Under the pieces are notes generated by a model, which saw only the letters and a list, made by a program, of their open reading frames with translations, had not been told where the DNA came from and ran no database searches. From Shinella sp. (GTDB lineage Bacteria; Pseudomonadota; Alphaproteobacteria; Rhizobiales; Rhizobiaceae): DNA of 64,000 nt. This document shows, in pieces, positions 1-8,471 of this stretch (position 1 is its first letter; each line of letters begins with the position of its first letter). The DNA lies in NCBI GenBank assembly GCA_003248775.1, contig QFQX01000014.1, positions 43,166-107,165 on the forward strand, read 5' to 3'. The translations under genes and the position numbers were made by a program.

Positions 1-650
1 AAGGCAGCGGCGAGAGGGGGAACCTGGTGCGCTCCCGACGTTCCGAATGATGCGGCGCGTCCGTAAAAATCATCGGTCGCATGATGAAGTAGAGTACCCA
101 GCCCACACCGGCGACGATCACGGCATGACCGGGTGGCCCCAATAAGTTAATGAGAAATCCGCCACAGGCCGAACCGACTAGACAGCCGAGGCTCCAGAAA
201 GCGTGACAGGACGACATGATCGACCGACGCATGGACCGCTCCACCTCGACTGCATTGGCATTCATCGCCACGTCCATCGCACCGCCGATGCCGCCGAACA
301 GGAAAATGGCGATGGCCCCCGCCCAGATAGAATGAACGAGTGTCAGGCCCACGATAGTCGGCAGATAGAGAAACGCGGTCACCTTGACGACACGGCTCGA
401 GCCAAAGCGGGCAATCTGAATGCCGGCCACCGGCATGCATATGAGCGAGCCGATACCGAAGATGAACAGCATGATTCCGAGATCGGCGGAACTGAGTTTT
501 AGCGTCTCCGCGAAGAGGGGAATCTTCGGCGCCCAGGAACCCATCATCAGTCCGTTCAGAAAGAAGAGCGCGGAAACCGCGGCCCGCGGCCGGGTAATCA
601 GGCGGCTACCTGCGACCTTTGCCGGTGCGTCTTCCACGATCTCAAGCATA
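1..650 (-). CDS. MFS transporter, N-terminal part (cut by window edge)
   Basis: The reading frame opens with ATG at 650 (GGAGG about 6 bases upstream) and stays open leftward to base 1, so 216 residues of the N-terminal half are visible and the C-terminus lies outside the window. The visible protein is strongly hydrophobic with about six membrane segments. It contains the stretch MDVAMNANAVEVE followed by a charged loop (SMRRSIMSSCHAFWS), typical of the YbjJ/fucose-permease-like branch of the major facilitator superfamily. This suggests a proton-driven inner-membrane transporter of a small solute. The substrate cannot be read from the sequence. The neighbour EamA exporter is divergently transcribed. 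Confidence 0.8.
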
Positions 651-680
651 TGCGGCCTCCCTTTATGGTGGCGACTTAAT

Positions 681-694
681 TTAAATCGATTGAA
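681..694. promoter_or_regulatory. Candidate LacI-family-like operator between the MFS and EamA genes
   Basis: TTAAATCGATTGAA is a 14-bp near-palindrome centred on CG with one mismatched pair. It has the TTxAAxCGxTTxAA form usual for LacI-family operators. It lies 31 bp upstream of the leftward MFS start in the 210-bp divergent gap 651-860. No LacI-type gene is in the window, so the regulator is unknown and the assignment is inference. I see no gene in the rest of the gap. Confidence 0.3.
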
Positions 695-860
695 TTATCA
701 GCGCGCGAATCGGGGCCTTGTTTTCACGATTTGTGCCTTTGCGACATCGGAGATTTCAAGTCGATTGACAGAATATGTGGAACAGGAATGATGCGCATCC
801 ATTCCTCCGGATCGACGCGCCTGCGCCGCCGGCCCTTCAAGATCTTCCACAGGTGCAAGA

Positions 861-1724
861 GTGAAAACCTCCGTCGGCATCGGCATTCTGCTGACCAGCC
901 TTTCCTATTTCCTGTTCACCCTGCACGACGGCACCATCAAGATCCTCGTCGAAACCATGGCTGTCTGGCAGATCCTGTTCTTCCGCAGCGCCACGATCCT
1001 TGTCGGCTGCCTGATCTTCGGCGGACCTTCCCTCGTTCGCGAGACGGCATCCTCTCCGGTCGTGAAGCCGATGATGATCCGCAGCGTACTGCTGCTGGCC
1101 GCCTGGCTTTCCTATTACAACGCCTCAAAATCTATGCAGCTCGCTTCCCTGCAGACGCTCTATTACGCCGCGCCGGTAGTGGCGACCCTGCTCGCCGTGC
1201 CGATCCTCAAGGAACGGGTGACCCCGCCGCGCTGGCTTGCAGTCATCGTCGGCTTCCTCGGTGTGCTGATCGCCAGCAACCCCATGGGCATGCAGATCAC
1301 GCTTCCGGTCTATCTCGCCCTGCAGGCCGCCTGCCTCTGGGCCTTTTCGACCGTCCTCCTGCGCCGCACCGCCATGGGCGCGCGCTCGCTGGTGCAGATG
1401 ACGGTGACGAACAGCTTTTTCCTGCTTCTGACCGGGGCGGTGCTGGTGACCGTCTGGCATACCCCGACACCTGTCGAGTTCGCGCTGTCGCTGGCGACCG
1501 GCGTCATCGGCGGCGGAGCCCAGTTCGCCTTCTTCGAAGGCATGCGTCGCGCGCCGATCTCCGTTCTCGCTCCCTTCGAATACACCTCGCTCGTCTGGGC
1601 CTTCGTGCTCGGCTACGCTATCTGGGGGGATATTCCAGCCGTCAACGTCTTCATCGGAGCCGCACTCATCTGCAGCGCCGGCCTGATTATCGTCTTCAGT
1701 GAACGCCTGACGGCCAGAAGCTAA
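861..1724 (+). CDS. EamA/DMT-family transporter (10 TM)
   Basis: This 287-residue, very hydrophobic protein shows about ten membrane helices in two EamA repeats (roughly residues 5-135 and 145-280), the normal length and layout of drug/metabolite transporters. The start is GTG at 861, preceded by AGGTG six bases upstream. The N-terminus (GILLTSLSYFLFTLHDGTIK) and the second-repeat region (GGGAQFAFFEGMRRAPISVLAPFEYTS) are like rhizobial permeases often annotated as S-adenosylmethionine-uptake-like or metabolite exporters. The actual substrate is unknown. It is transcribed alone; the next gene begins 115 bases downstream behind its own AT-rich promoter region. Confidence 0.88.
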   Translation: MKTSVGIGILLTSLSYFLFTLHDGTIKILVETMAVWQILFFRSATILVGCLIFGGPSLVRETASSPVVKPMMIRSVLLLAAWLSYYNASKSMQLASLQTLYYAAPVVATLLAVPILKERVTPPRWLAVIVGFLGVLIASNPMGMQITLPVYLALQAACLWAFSTVLLRRTAMGARSLVQMTVTNSFFLLLTGAVLVTVWHTPTPVEFALSLATGVIGGGAQFAFFEGMRRAPISVLAPFEYTSLVWAFVLGYAIWGDIPAVNVFIGAALICSAGLIIVFSERLTARS

Positions 1725-1800
1725 GCCTTATCTTTCCGAATGGCGTTCATTCGCTTATCCTTTCACCGGAGAAATAGCGCTTGCATGCATATAAATCATC

Positions 1801-1824
1801 ATATATACATATATTAGTATATAT
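1801..1824. promoter_or_regulatory. AT-rich inverted repeat upstream of the DUF2892-RND operon (candidate ArsR-type operator)
   Basis: ATATATAC (1801-1808) and GTATATAT (1817-1824) are perfect 8-bp inverted arms separated by 8 bases. They lie in an AT-rich block (about 1788-1826) that contrasts with the GC-rich surroundings and ends just before the ribosome-binding site of the DUF2892 gene. A/T-rich palindromes in front of DUF2892 genes are typical of BigR/SqrR-type ArsR repressors. No ArsR gene is present in the window, so the regulator is inferred from context only. Confidence 0.45.
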
Positions 1825-1839
1825 TTGCTGGAGGTTTAT

Positions 1840-2040
1840 ATGTCTCTCGATCGTATGGTTCTGGCTTTCGCCGGCGCGATGGTGCTTCTTTCCGTCGTGT
1901 TGACGGTGTTCGTACATCCGCTGTTCGTCTGGTTCACCGTTTTCGTCGGCGCTAACTTGTTGCAGTCCGCTTTTACCGGCTTCTGCCCTGCCGCGATGAT
2001 CTTCAAGAAGCTCGGGGCTCACTCGGGAACGGCATTCTGA
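1840..2040 (+). CDS. DUF2892 (YgaP-like) small inner-membrane protein
   Basis: This 66-residue protein starts at ATG 1840 behind GGAGG (1830-1834). A TTG 15 bases earlier is in frame but overlaps the Shine-Dalgarno sequence. It has two membrane segments (about residues 6-24 and 27-45) and the pattern VLLSVVLTVFVHPLFVWFTVFVGANLLQSAFTGFCP, which matches the membrane domain found at the end of YgaP rhodaneses (DUF2892). The conserved cysteine in TGFCPA is present. It is the first gene of an apparent operon with the RND adaptor and pump (26-base gap, then ATGA overlap). In other bacteria such proteins accompany sulfide or persulfide handling; here that role is inference. Confidence 0.85.
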   Translation: MSLDRMVLAFAGAMVLLSVVLTVFVHPLFVWFTVFVGANLLQSAFTGFCPAAMIFKKLGAHSGTAF

Positions 2041-2066
2041 CCTGCCCGAGGAAAGGAAATAGGATC

Positions 2067-3050
2067 ATGACCGTCCTGCCGCACGCCCGAATTGCGGCGT
2101 TCGCACTATGTTTCATGGCAGCCGGTGCGCTGCACGCCGAAACACTTCGCCTTGAACCGGTGAAAGTGCCGGAATGGAAGGCGGTTTACGGGCGCGTGGA
2201 GACGCGGGATACTGTACCTGCGCGCGCGCGTATCGGCGGTACAGTCGTGGAACTCAAGGTGAGTGAAGGCGACACCGTCAGTACCGGTGACGTGATTGCC
2301 AGCGTGAAGGACGACAAGATCGACTTTCAGATCGCCGCCATCGACGCTCAGCTTCTCGGACTGAGGGCTTCGCTCGAAAACGCGCAATCGGAACTGAACC
2401 GCGGCGAGGAGTTGATCAGGCGCGGCGTGACCACTGCCCAGCGACTCGACGCGTTGCGCACACAGGTGGATGTCGTGAGTAACCAGATCGCTGCGGCGGA
2501 AGCGCAGCGCTCTGTCGTAGTGGAGCAGGGCAAGGAGGGCGCCGTGCTCGCACCCGCGACCGGTAAGGTACTGACTGTGCCCGTCACCAGAGATGCCGTC
2601 ATCATGGCCGGTGAGACGATTGCCACGATCGGCGGCGGCGGCTTTTATCTCCGCCTTGCGATCCCCGAACGCCATGCCGACCTTCTCGAGGAAGGCGCTT
2701 CCATCGAAATTGACAGCGGCAACGGCCGTGAAAGCAAGGGGCGCCTCGCAAAGATCTATCCGGAGATCGACAACGGCCGCGTCATCGCCGATGTCGAGGT
2801 GGGCGATCTGCCAACTTCCTTCGTCAACAAGCGCTTGTTGGTACGCGTGCCGGTCGGCGAGCGCGATGCGCTCTTTCTGCCGCAGGCCGCGTTGAAGAAG
2901 CGCTATGGCGTCGACTATGTCACTGTCAAGGCTGGCGAACGGACGAGCGAGCGCGCCGTGGTGACCGCGAAACCGATGCGGATCGACGGCAAGCCGATGA
3001 CCGAAATCCTGACCGGCCTTGCTGTCGGCGACGAGATCGTATTGCCATGA
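2067..3050 (+). CDS. RND efflux periplasmic adaptor (membrane fusion protein)
   Basis: A 327-residue secreted adaptor. The N-terminus is a signal peptide (hydrophobic core AAFALCFMAAGALHA, cleavage near residue 24). It then shows the first lipoyl half (VVELKVSEGDTVSTGDVIASV, about residues 64-84), a short helical hairpin (about 95-155, ISA-rich with QLLGLRASLENAQSELNRGEE), the second lipoyl half (LAPATGKVLTVPVTRDAVIMAGETIATI) and a beta-barrel/C-terminal domain. It is somewhat shorter than AcrA-like proteins, as usual for the alphaproteobacterial MdtA-like branch. It would link the inner-membrane pump encoded next (start overlaps this stop as ATGA) to an outer-membrane channel. No TolC-like gene is in the window. 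Confidence 0.9.
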   Translation: MTVLPHARIAAFALCFMAAGALHAETLRLEPVKVPEWKAVYGRVETRDTVPARARIGGTVVELKVSEGDTVSTGDVIASVKDDKIDFQIAAIDAQLLGLRASLENAQSELNRGEELIRRGVTTAQRLDALRTQVDVVSNQIAAAEAQRSVVVEQGKEGAVLAPATGKVLTVPVTRDAVIMAGETIATIGGGGFYLRLAIPERHADLLEEGASIEIDSGNGRESKGRLAKIYPEIDNGRVIADVEVGDLPTSFVNKRLLVRVPVGERDALFLPQAALKKRYGVDYVTVKAGERTSERAVVTAKPMRIDGKPMTEILTGLAVGDEIVLP

Positions 3051-6000
3051 AAATCCCAGGCCTCGGCATCGCCGGCGGGCTGACGAAAAACTTTGTCGCC
3101 TCGCCGCTCACTCCGCTATTTCTGCTTGCCGCTCTGGCGCTGGGCATCGTCGCGCTGATCACGCTGCCGCGCGAGGAGGAACCGCAGATTTCCGTGCCGA
3201 TGGTCGATATCATCGTGCGGGCCGACGGGTTGAAGGCGGAAGACGCAGTCAAGCTCGTCACCGAGCCGCTGGAGACCATCGTCAAGGGCATCAACGACGT
3301 CGAACACGTCTACAGCACGACCTATGACGACAAGGTGGTAGTCACCGCGCGCTTCATGGTTGGAACCTCTGGCGACAGCGCCGTTCTGCGCGTGCACGAC
3401 AAGATCCGCGCCAACATGGGCTCGATCCCGGTAGGCATTCCCGAACCGCTGGTCGTCGGCCGCACCATCGATGACGTGGCGATCGTGTCGCTGACGCTCA
3501 CGCCCTCTGAAGACAAGGGTGCCGGCATCGACGCTACCGCGCTCACCCGCATCGCCCGCGAACTGCGCGTCGAGATGGCCAAGATCGATGACGTCGGCCT
3601 CAGCTATCTCGTCGGCGAGACGGGTGACGCCATTCGTATCGCGCCCGACCCGGAAAAACTCGCTTTGAACGGGGTAACCTTGCAGCAGCTTTCCGCGAAG
3701 GTCACGGCGGCAAACCGCGCCTTCCCGACTGACGAAGTCAGAAGCGACGGCAGGCAGATCGACGTCATTGCCGGGGAAACCCTCTCGACTCCCGCCGAAA
3801 TCGGCAACCTGCTGCTGACAACCCGCGACAACCGTCCCGTCTATGTGCGCGACGTCGCCGACGTTTCCTTCGTCACGGATACGGCGGATTCCCGTGTCTC
3901 TACCGTAACAAGAGGAGAAAATGGCGAAAGCGTCCGCGTTCCGGCCGTCACTCTGGCGCTTGCCAAGCGCGCCGGCGCCAATGCCGTCCTCGTCTCCGAG
4001 GAGATCCTCCAACGTGTCGAGGACCTGAAGGGCAAGCTGATCCCGGACAGCATGTCGGTCGAGGTCACCCGCAATTACGGCGAAACCGCCAACGAGAAGG
4101 CGAACGAACTGCTCTTCCATCTCGGACTGGCGACGCTTTCCATCATCGCCCTCGTCTGGGTCGCCATCGGCCGCCGCGAGGCCATCGTGGTCGCGATCGT
4201 CATCCCGATGACGATCCTGCTCACCCTCTTCGCCGCAAACCTGATGGGCTACACTCTGAACCGCGTCTCGCTCTTCGCCCTGATCTTCTCGATCGGCATT
4301 CTTGTCGATGACGCCATCGTCGTTATCGAAAACATCGCGAGGCACTGGGGTTTCAACGACGGCAAGGATCGCCGGCAAGCGGCCATCGACGCCGTTGCCG
4401 AAGTCGGCAACCCGACCATCGTCGCGACGCTGACCGTGGTCGCCGCCCTTCTGCCGATGATGTTCGTGTCTGGCATGATGGGTCCTTACATGAGCCCGAT
4501 CCCGGCCAATGCCTCGGCTGCGATGATCTTCTCCTTCTTCGTTGCCGTTGTGGTCACACCCTGGCTGATGCTGAAGATTGCCGGAAAGGCGAAACTGCAT
4601 CACGACACTGCTCACGGCACCGGCGGCCTGCTCGGTCAAACCTATGCCAGGGTCGCCCGCCCCATCCTCGCCTCGAAAAAGGCAAGCTGGGTCTTCCTTC
4701 TCCTCGTCGGCGTCGCAACGCTCGGCTCCCTCTCGCTGTTCTATACCAGGCACGTCACGGTGAAGCTTCTGCCCTTCGACAACAAGTCGGAACTGCAGGT
4801 CCAGATCGACCTGCCGGAAGGCTCGTCCGTCGAGGCAACCGATGCGGTGGCTCAGGATGTCGCCAGGGTGGCGCTCGCCACGCCGGAAGTCGTCAGCGTC
4901 CAGACCCACGCGGCAACAGCGGCGCCCTTCAACTTCAACGGCCTGGTGCGCCACGCCTATCTGCGTTCGAACGCCTATATGGGTGACGTGCAACTCAACC
5001 TGACGCCGAAGGGCGAGCGCGACCGCTCGAGCCACGACATCGCGCTCGACCTGCGCAAGCGGCTTCTGTCGGAAGTCGCGATGCCGGAGGGAACCGTGCT
5101 GAAGGTGGTGGAACCGCCGCCCGGACCGCCTGTCATGGCGACCCTGCTCGCGGAAATCTACGGCCCCGATGCCGAAACGCGCCGCGCCACCGCCGGCAAA
5201 GTGGAAGAAGCCTTTCGTTCCGTGCCCTTCATCGTCGATGTCGACGACAGCTATGGAAAGCCCGCCCCGCGTCTGCGCGCCACGATTTCCACCGACGACC
5301 TCGATTTCTTCGGTGTATCGGAAAGCGATGTCTTCGACACCTTGTCGATCCTGAACGGCACGACGACCATCGGTTATTCGCATCGGGGCGAAGGCCGCGC
5401 ACCGATCCCGATCGTCATCGACCGCCCCAAGGGTGCGAAGGTGCTGGACGAAAAGTTCCTCTCGACGCCGATCCCCGCCAACCTGCTGCCGGGTTCGCGC
5501 TCGGTGGTCGAGCTTGGCGACGTCATCCGCGTGAAGGAAGAGCAAGCCTCATTCCCGATCTTCCGCCACAACGGCCGCTATGCCGAAATGGTCACCGCCG
5601 AACTGGCCGGCGACTTCGAGGCACCGCTTTACGGCATGCTCGCCGTTCAGGATGCGCTGGACAAACAGGATTGGACCGGCCTCGAAAAGCCGGAAATCGC
5701 CCTCCACGGCCAACCGGCCGATGAGAGCAAGTCCGTGCTCCTGTGGGACGGCGAGTGGGAAGTGACCTGGATCACCTTCCGCGACATGGGGGCGGCCTTC
5801 ATGGTGGCGCTGCTCGGGATCTATATCCTCGTGGTTGCCCAGTTCGGCTCGTTCAAGCTGCCGCTGGTGATCCTGACACCGATCCCGCTGACCTTCATCG
5901 GCATCCTTGGCGGCCACTGGCTGTTCCATGCGCCCTTTACCGCGACCTCGATGATCGGCTTCATCGCGCTGGCCGGCATCATCGTGCGCAATTCGATCCT

Positions 6001-6247
6001 GCTGGTGGATTTCATCCGCCATGCCGCCTCGCCCGAACGTCCGCTGACCGAAGTCCTGATCGAAGCCGGCTCCATCCGCTTCAAACCGATCCTGCTCACG
6101 GCACTCGCCGCCATGATCGGCGCGGTAGTGATCCTGACAGATCCGATTTTCCAGGGACTGGCGATCTCGCTGCTCTTCGGGCTGGCATCATCGACGCTTC
6201 TGACCGTGCTCGTCATCCCGGCGATCTACAGGGTGTTGCGGACTTAA
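3047..6247 (+). CDS. RND efflux pump permease (AcrB/MdtC superfamily)
   Basis: This 1066-residue protein has the full RND architecture: one N-terminal helix, a large periplasmic porter domain, six helices, a second porter domain and six C-terminal helices. The proton-relay acidic pair sits in helix 4 at Asp421-Asp422 (SIGILVDDAIVVIENI). The C-terminal helix motif GIIVRNSILLVDFI is characteristic of a group of pumps often annotated AcrB/AcrD/AcrF or MMPL-like. It is translationally coupled to the adaptor by a 4-base overlap. Sequence alone does not separate drug from metal or sulfur-compound export, but the DUF2892 partner makes a specialised substrate plausible. The gene is intact. Confidence 0.93.
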   Translation: MKIPGLGIAGGLTKNFVASPLTPLFLLAALALGIVALITLPREEEPQISVPMVDIIVRADGLKAEDAVKLVTEPLETIVKGINDVEHVYSTTYDDKVVVTARFMVGTSGDSAVLRVHDKIRANMGSIPVGIPEPLVVGRTIDDVAIVSLTLTPSEDKGAGIDATALTRIARELRVEMAKIDDVGLSYLVGETGDAIRIAPDPEKLALNGVTLQQLSAKVTAANRAFPTDEVRSDGRQIDVIAGETLSTPAEIGNLLLTTRDNRPVYVRDVADVSFVTDTADSRVSTVTRGENGESVRVPAVTLALAKRAGANAVLVSEEILQRVEDLKGKLIPDSMSVEVTRNYGETANEKANELLFHLGLATLSIIALVWVAIGRREAIVVAIVIPMTILLTLFAANLMGYTLNRVSLFALIFSIGILVDDAIVVIENIARHWGFNDGKDRRQAAIDAVAEVGNPTIVATLTVVAALLPMMFVSGMMGPYMSPIPANASAAMIFSFFVAVVVTPWLMLKIAGKAKLHHDTAHGTGGLLGQTYARVARPILASKKASWVFLLLVGVATLGSLSLFYTRHVTVKLLPFDNKSELQVQIDLPEGSSVEATDAVAQDVARVALATPEVVSVQTHAATAAPFNFNGLVRHAYLRSNAYMGDVQLNLTPKGERDRSSHDIALDLRKRLLSEVAMPEGTVLKVVEPPPGPPVMATLLAEIYGPDAETRRATAGKVEEAFRSVPFIVDVDDSYGKPAPRLRATISTDDLDFFGVSESDVFDTLSILNGTTTIGYSHRGEGRAPIPIVIDRPKGAKVLDEKFLSTPIPANLLPGSRSVVELGDVIRVKEEQASFPIFRHNGRYAEMVTAELAGDFEAPLYGMLAVQDALDKQDWTGLEKPEIALHGQPADESKSVLLWDGEWEVTWITFRDMGAAFMVALLGIYILVVAQFGSFKLPLVILTPIPLTFIGILGGHWLFHAPFTATSMIGFIALAGIIVRNSILLVDFIRHAASPERPLTEVLIEAGSIRFKPILLTALAAMIGAVVILTDPIFQGLAISLLFGLASSTLLTVLVIPAIYRVLRT

Positions 6248-6268
6248 GAGGCGTTTTGCAGGAAAGGC

Positions 6269-6314
6269 CCCTCATCCGCCTGCCGGCACCTTCTCCCCGT
6301 AAACGGGGAGAAGG
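6269..6314. repeat. RIME-like rhizobial intergenic repeat with perfect hairpin
   Basis: The segment begins CCCCTCATCCGCCTGCCGGC and ends in a perfect 12-bp stem, CCTTCTCCCCGT (6289-6300) and ACGGGGAGAAGG (6303-6314), with a 2-base loop. I recognise this as the widespread intergenic mosaic-type repeat of Rhizobium genomes. It sits downstream of the RND gene in the 238-bp gap 6248-6485 that otherwise holds no gene. It may double as an mRNA-stabilising 3' hairpin; there is no T-tract for intrinsic termination. Confidence 0.65.
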
Positions 6315-6455
6315 AACAGGTGATGCCGCCGTAACCTTGCCGCAAGCGAAACGCGAAATCCGGTCCTCCCGCCTGCGGTGACTTGAAGAACGAGACGAGA
6401 CACGCAGCTCTATCTAGATGAGGCAAGGTGATAGGCAATTCTCTCCGGTATCCGT

Positions 6456-6477
6456 CCCGATCGGGCCTCCGATCGGG
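6456..6477 (-). terminator. Hairpin at the end of the ABC/M20 operon
   Basis: CCCGATCGG (6456-6464) and CCGATCGGG (6469-6477) form a 9-bp stem with a 4-base loop beginning 8 bases past the stop codon of the leftward M20 gene. There is no uridine tract after it, so it may protect the 3' end or act with Rho rather than terminate intrinsically. Confidence 0.45.
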
Positions 6478-6485
6478 CGGAAAAA

Positions 6486-7655
6486 TTACCTCGCAGCCAG
6501 CCATTTCTCCGCCAGCTCCACCCAGAAGCTGGTGCCGACCGGCAGGATGTCGTCATTGAAGTCGTAGCGCGGATGATGCAGTGGCGGGTCGTTGGGCGTG
6601 CGCTGCGTGCCGAGGAAGAAATAGCAGCCCGGCCGCTCTTCCAGCATATAGGCGAAGTCCTCGCTGCCCATGGTCGGCCGGTCCATGTCGTAGACCCTGT
6701 CGGCACCGGCAAAATCGACCGCGAGCGCGCGGATGAAGTCGGTTTCCGCTTTGTGGTTGATCGTGGCGTTGTAGCCTCGCTGGTAGTCGAGCGTGACGCT
6801 CATGCCATAGCTGGCCGCCTGTCCCTCGGCGATGGTTCGAATGCGGTCCTCCAGCTGGTCGCGCACTTTGGGATCGAAAGAGCGGATGGAGAGCTTCATT
6901 TCCGCCCGCTCAGGGATAATGTTGCTCGCCGCACCCGCATGAAATGCCCCGACCGTGATGACGCTCGGATCGATGGGGTGGATGTTGCGCGAAATGATGG
7001 TCTGCAGCGCCATGATGATCGAAGCGCCGCAGACGATCGGATCGGCGGTATCCTGCGGTTCCGCGCCATGGCCGCCGCGGCCGTTGACCGTGATGATGCA
7101 TTCGTCGACCGCCGCCATGATCGGCCCTTCGCGCAGCGCGAACTTGCCGAACGGAATGGTCGGATCGTTATGCAGTGCGAACACCGCATCGCAGGGAAAT
7201 TTTTCGAAAAGCCCGTCATCCATCATGATCTTCGCACCACCGAAGTTCTCCTCCGCCGGCTGGAAGATCAGATGAATCACGCCGTCGAAATTGCGACGCT
7301 CGGCAAGGATGCGAGCTGCACCCAGAAGCATGGCGGTGTGCCCGTCGTGACCACAGGCGTGCATGACCCCGGGGTTCTTGCTGGCATAGGCCGCCCCTGT
7401 CTCCTCAAGGATCGGCAGGGCATCGAAATCCGCGCGGATGCCGATGCTTTTCTTGCTCGTTCCGTTTCTGAGCGTTGCCACGACGCCGGTCTTGGCCAGC
7501 CCGCGATGCACCTCGTAGCCCAGCGCCTCGAGCTGCTTGACCACGTAGTCGGACGTATCGAACTCGGAAAGACCTATCTCCGGATACTGGTGGAGATGGT
7601 GACGGGTCGCCAGCACATCGGCCATGTAGTTCGAGATTTGTATCGTCATCGTCAT
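6486..7655 (-). CDS. M20-family amidohydrolase (hippurate hydrolase / N-acyl amino acid amidohydrolase-like)
   Basis: The protein has 389 residues from ATG 7655, which overlaps the stop of the upstream permease (ATGA). A longer upstream frame is not needed. It carries the M20D metal site HACGHDGH (residues 99-106, with Cys101 and His103 as likely ligands) and the acidic pair Glu135-Glu136 in PAEENFGG. A dimerisation domain lies between about 190 and 300. Family members split N-acyl or N-carbamoyl groups, or aromatic amides, from amino acids. As last gene of an amino-acid ABC importer operon it probably releases the free amino acid from an imported conjugate. The exact substrate is unknown. 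Confidence 0.88.
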   Translation of the reverse strand: MTMTIQISNYMADVLATRHHLHQYPEIGLSEFDTSDYVVKQLEALGYEVHRGLAKTGVVATLRNGTSKKSIGIRADFDALPILEETGAAYASKNPGVMHACGHDGHTAMLLGAARILAERRNFDGVIHLIFQPAEENFGGAKIMMDDGLFEKFPCDAVFALHNDPTIPFGKFALREGPIMAAVDECIITVNGRGGHGAEPQDTADPIVCGASIIMALQTIISRNIHPIDPSVITVGAFHAGAASNIIPERAEMKLSIRSFDPKVRDQLEDRIRTIAEGQAASYGMSVTLDYQRGYNATINHKAETDFIRALAVDFAGADRVYDMDRPTMGSEDFAYMLEERPGCYFFLGTQRTPNDPPLHHPRYDFNDDILPVGTSFWVELAEKWLAAR

Positions 7656-8467
7656 GCACCACGGGTTGGAATGCGGTTTTCGAGAAAGCGGAACGCCATG
7701 ACCAGAAGACCGGTCAGGCACAGATAGATCAACGCCAGCAATAGCAGCGGTTCGTAGGTGAGATAAGTGTCCTGCCTGACTTTCGATATCACGGCATAGA
7801 CATCGACCACGGTGATGGTGGCGACAAGCGGCGTCGACTTGAGCTGCAGCACGGTTTCGCCGGTCAGCGTCGGAAGCGCCCGATGGATAGCTCGCGGCAG
7901 CCAGATCCGCCGGAACATCGTGAGCCGGCTCATGCCGAAGGCGCGTGCCGCTTCAAGCTCGCCCTTCGGTACCCCGGCAAATGCGCCGCGCATCACCTCG
8001 CCCTCGTAAGCCGCAAAGGACAGCATCAGCGCCGCAAAACCATAGGGCCATGCCTGCCGGAGATAAGGCCAGAGAAAGGACGAGCGGATCTCGGGATACT
8101 GGGCGAAGAGAGAGCCGAGACCGTAATAGAGAAGCCAGAGCTGCAGAAGCAGCGGCGTACCGCGAATGATCGTGCAGAATATTTTGGCCGGCCAGGCCAG
8201 CAGTCTCGGACCGGTGACCTGCACGAGCCCGATCGGAACGGCCACCAGAAATCCGAAAAAGGCAGTCGAAAACAGCAGCAGCAATGTCTGCCAGACACCG
8301 GCGACAAGCCGCCACTGGTATTTCGGCAACCAGTCCCAGCGCATGAACCATGCGGCACACAAGACGATCGCCGCGAAAGCCGCCATTAAGAACAGCCGGT
8401 GCGGCTCGAACAGATGCCGCGCCCGCGGCGGCTGGTAGGCTGGCATTTCGGAGACGGTCTCGGTCAT
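7652..8467 (-). CDS. Polar amino acid ABC transporter permease (HisM-like)
   Basis: About 271 residues from ATG 8467; this start sits four bases past the stop of the preceding permease, and an in-frame ATG at 8488 would overlap it. There is a longer N-terminal cytoplasmic part, then about five or six membrane helices. The ABC EAA loop reads YEGEVMRGAFAGVPKGELEA followed by ARAFGMS, the HisMQ-type permease signature for amino acids. It forms a heterodimer with the next permease and receives substrate from the binding protein in the same operon. The basic amino acid (arginine/lysine/ornithine) branch is likely from context. Confidence 0.9.
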   Translation of the reverse strand: MTETVSEMPAYQPPRARHLFEPHRLFLMAAFAAIVLCAAWFMRWDWLPKYQWRLVAGVWQTLLLLFSTAFFGFLVAVPIGLVQVTGPRLLAWPAKIFCTIIRGTPLLLQLWLLYYGLGSLFAQYPEIRSSFLWPYLRQAWPYGFAALMLSFAAYEGEVMRGAFAGVPKGELEAARAFGMSRLTMFRRIWLPRAIHRALPTLTGETVLQLKSTPLVATITVVDVYAVISKVRQDTYLTYEPLLLLALIYLCLTGLLVMAFRFLENRIPTRGA

Positions 8468-8471
8468 CTCG

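Noticed and set aside
3116..5545. Long open frame (809 codons) opposite the RND pump gene
   Set aside because: It mirrors the codon bias of a GC-rich gene on the other strand. The sequence is Arg/Asp/Gly-rich without any family resemblance, membrane pattern or ribosome site; the RND gene is unmistakable.
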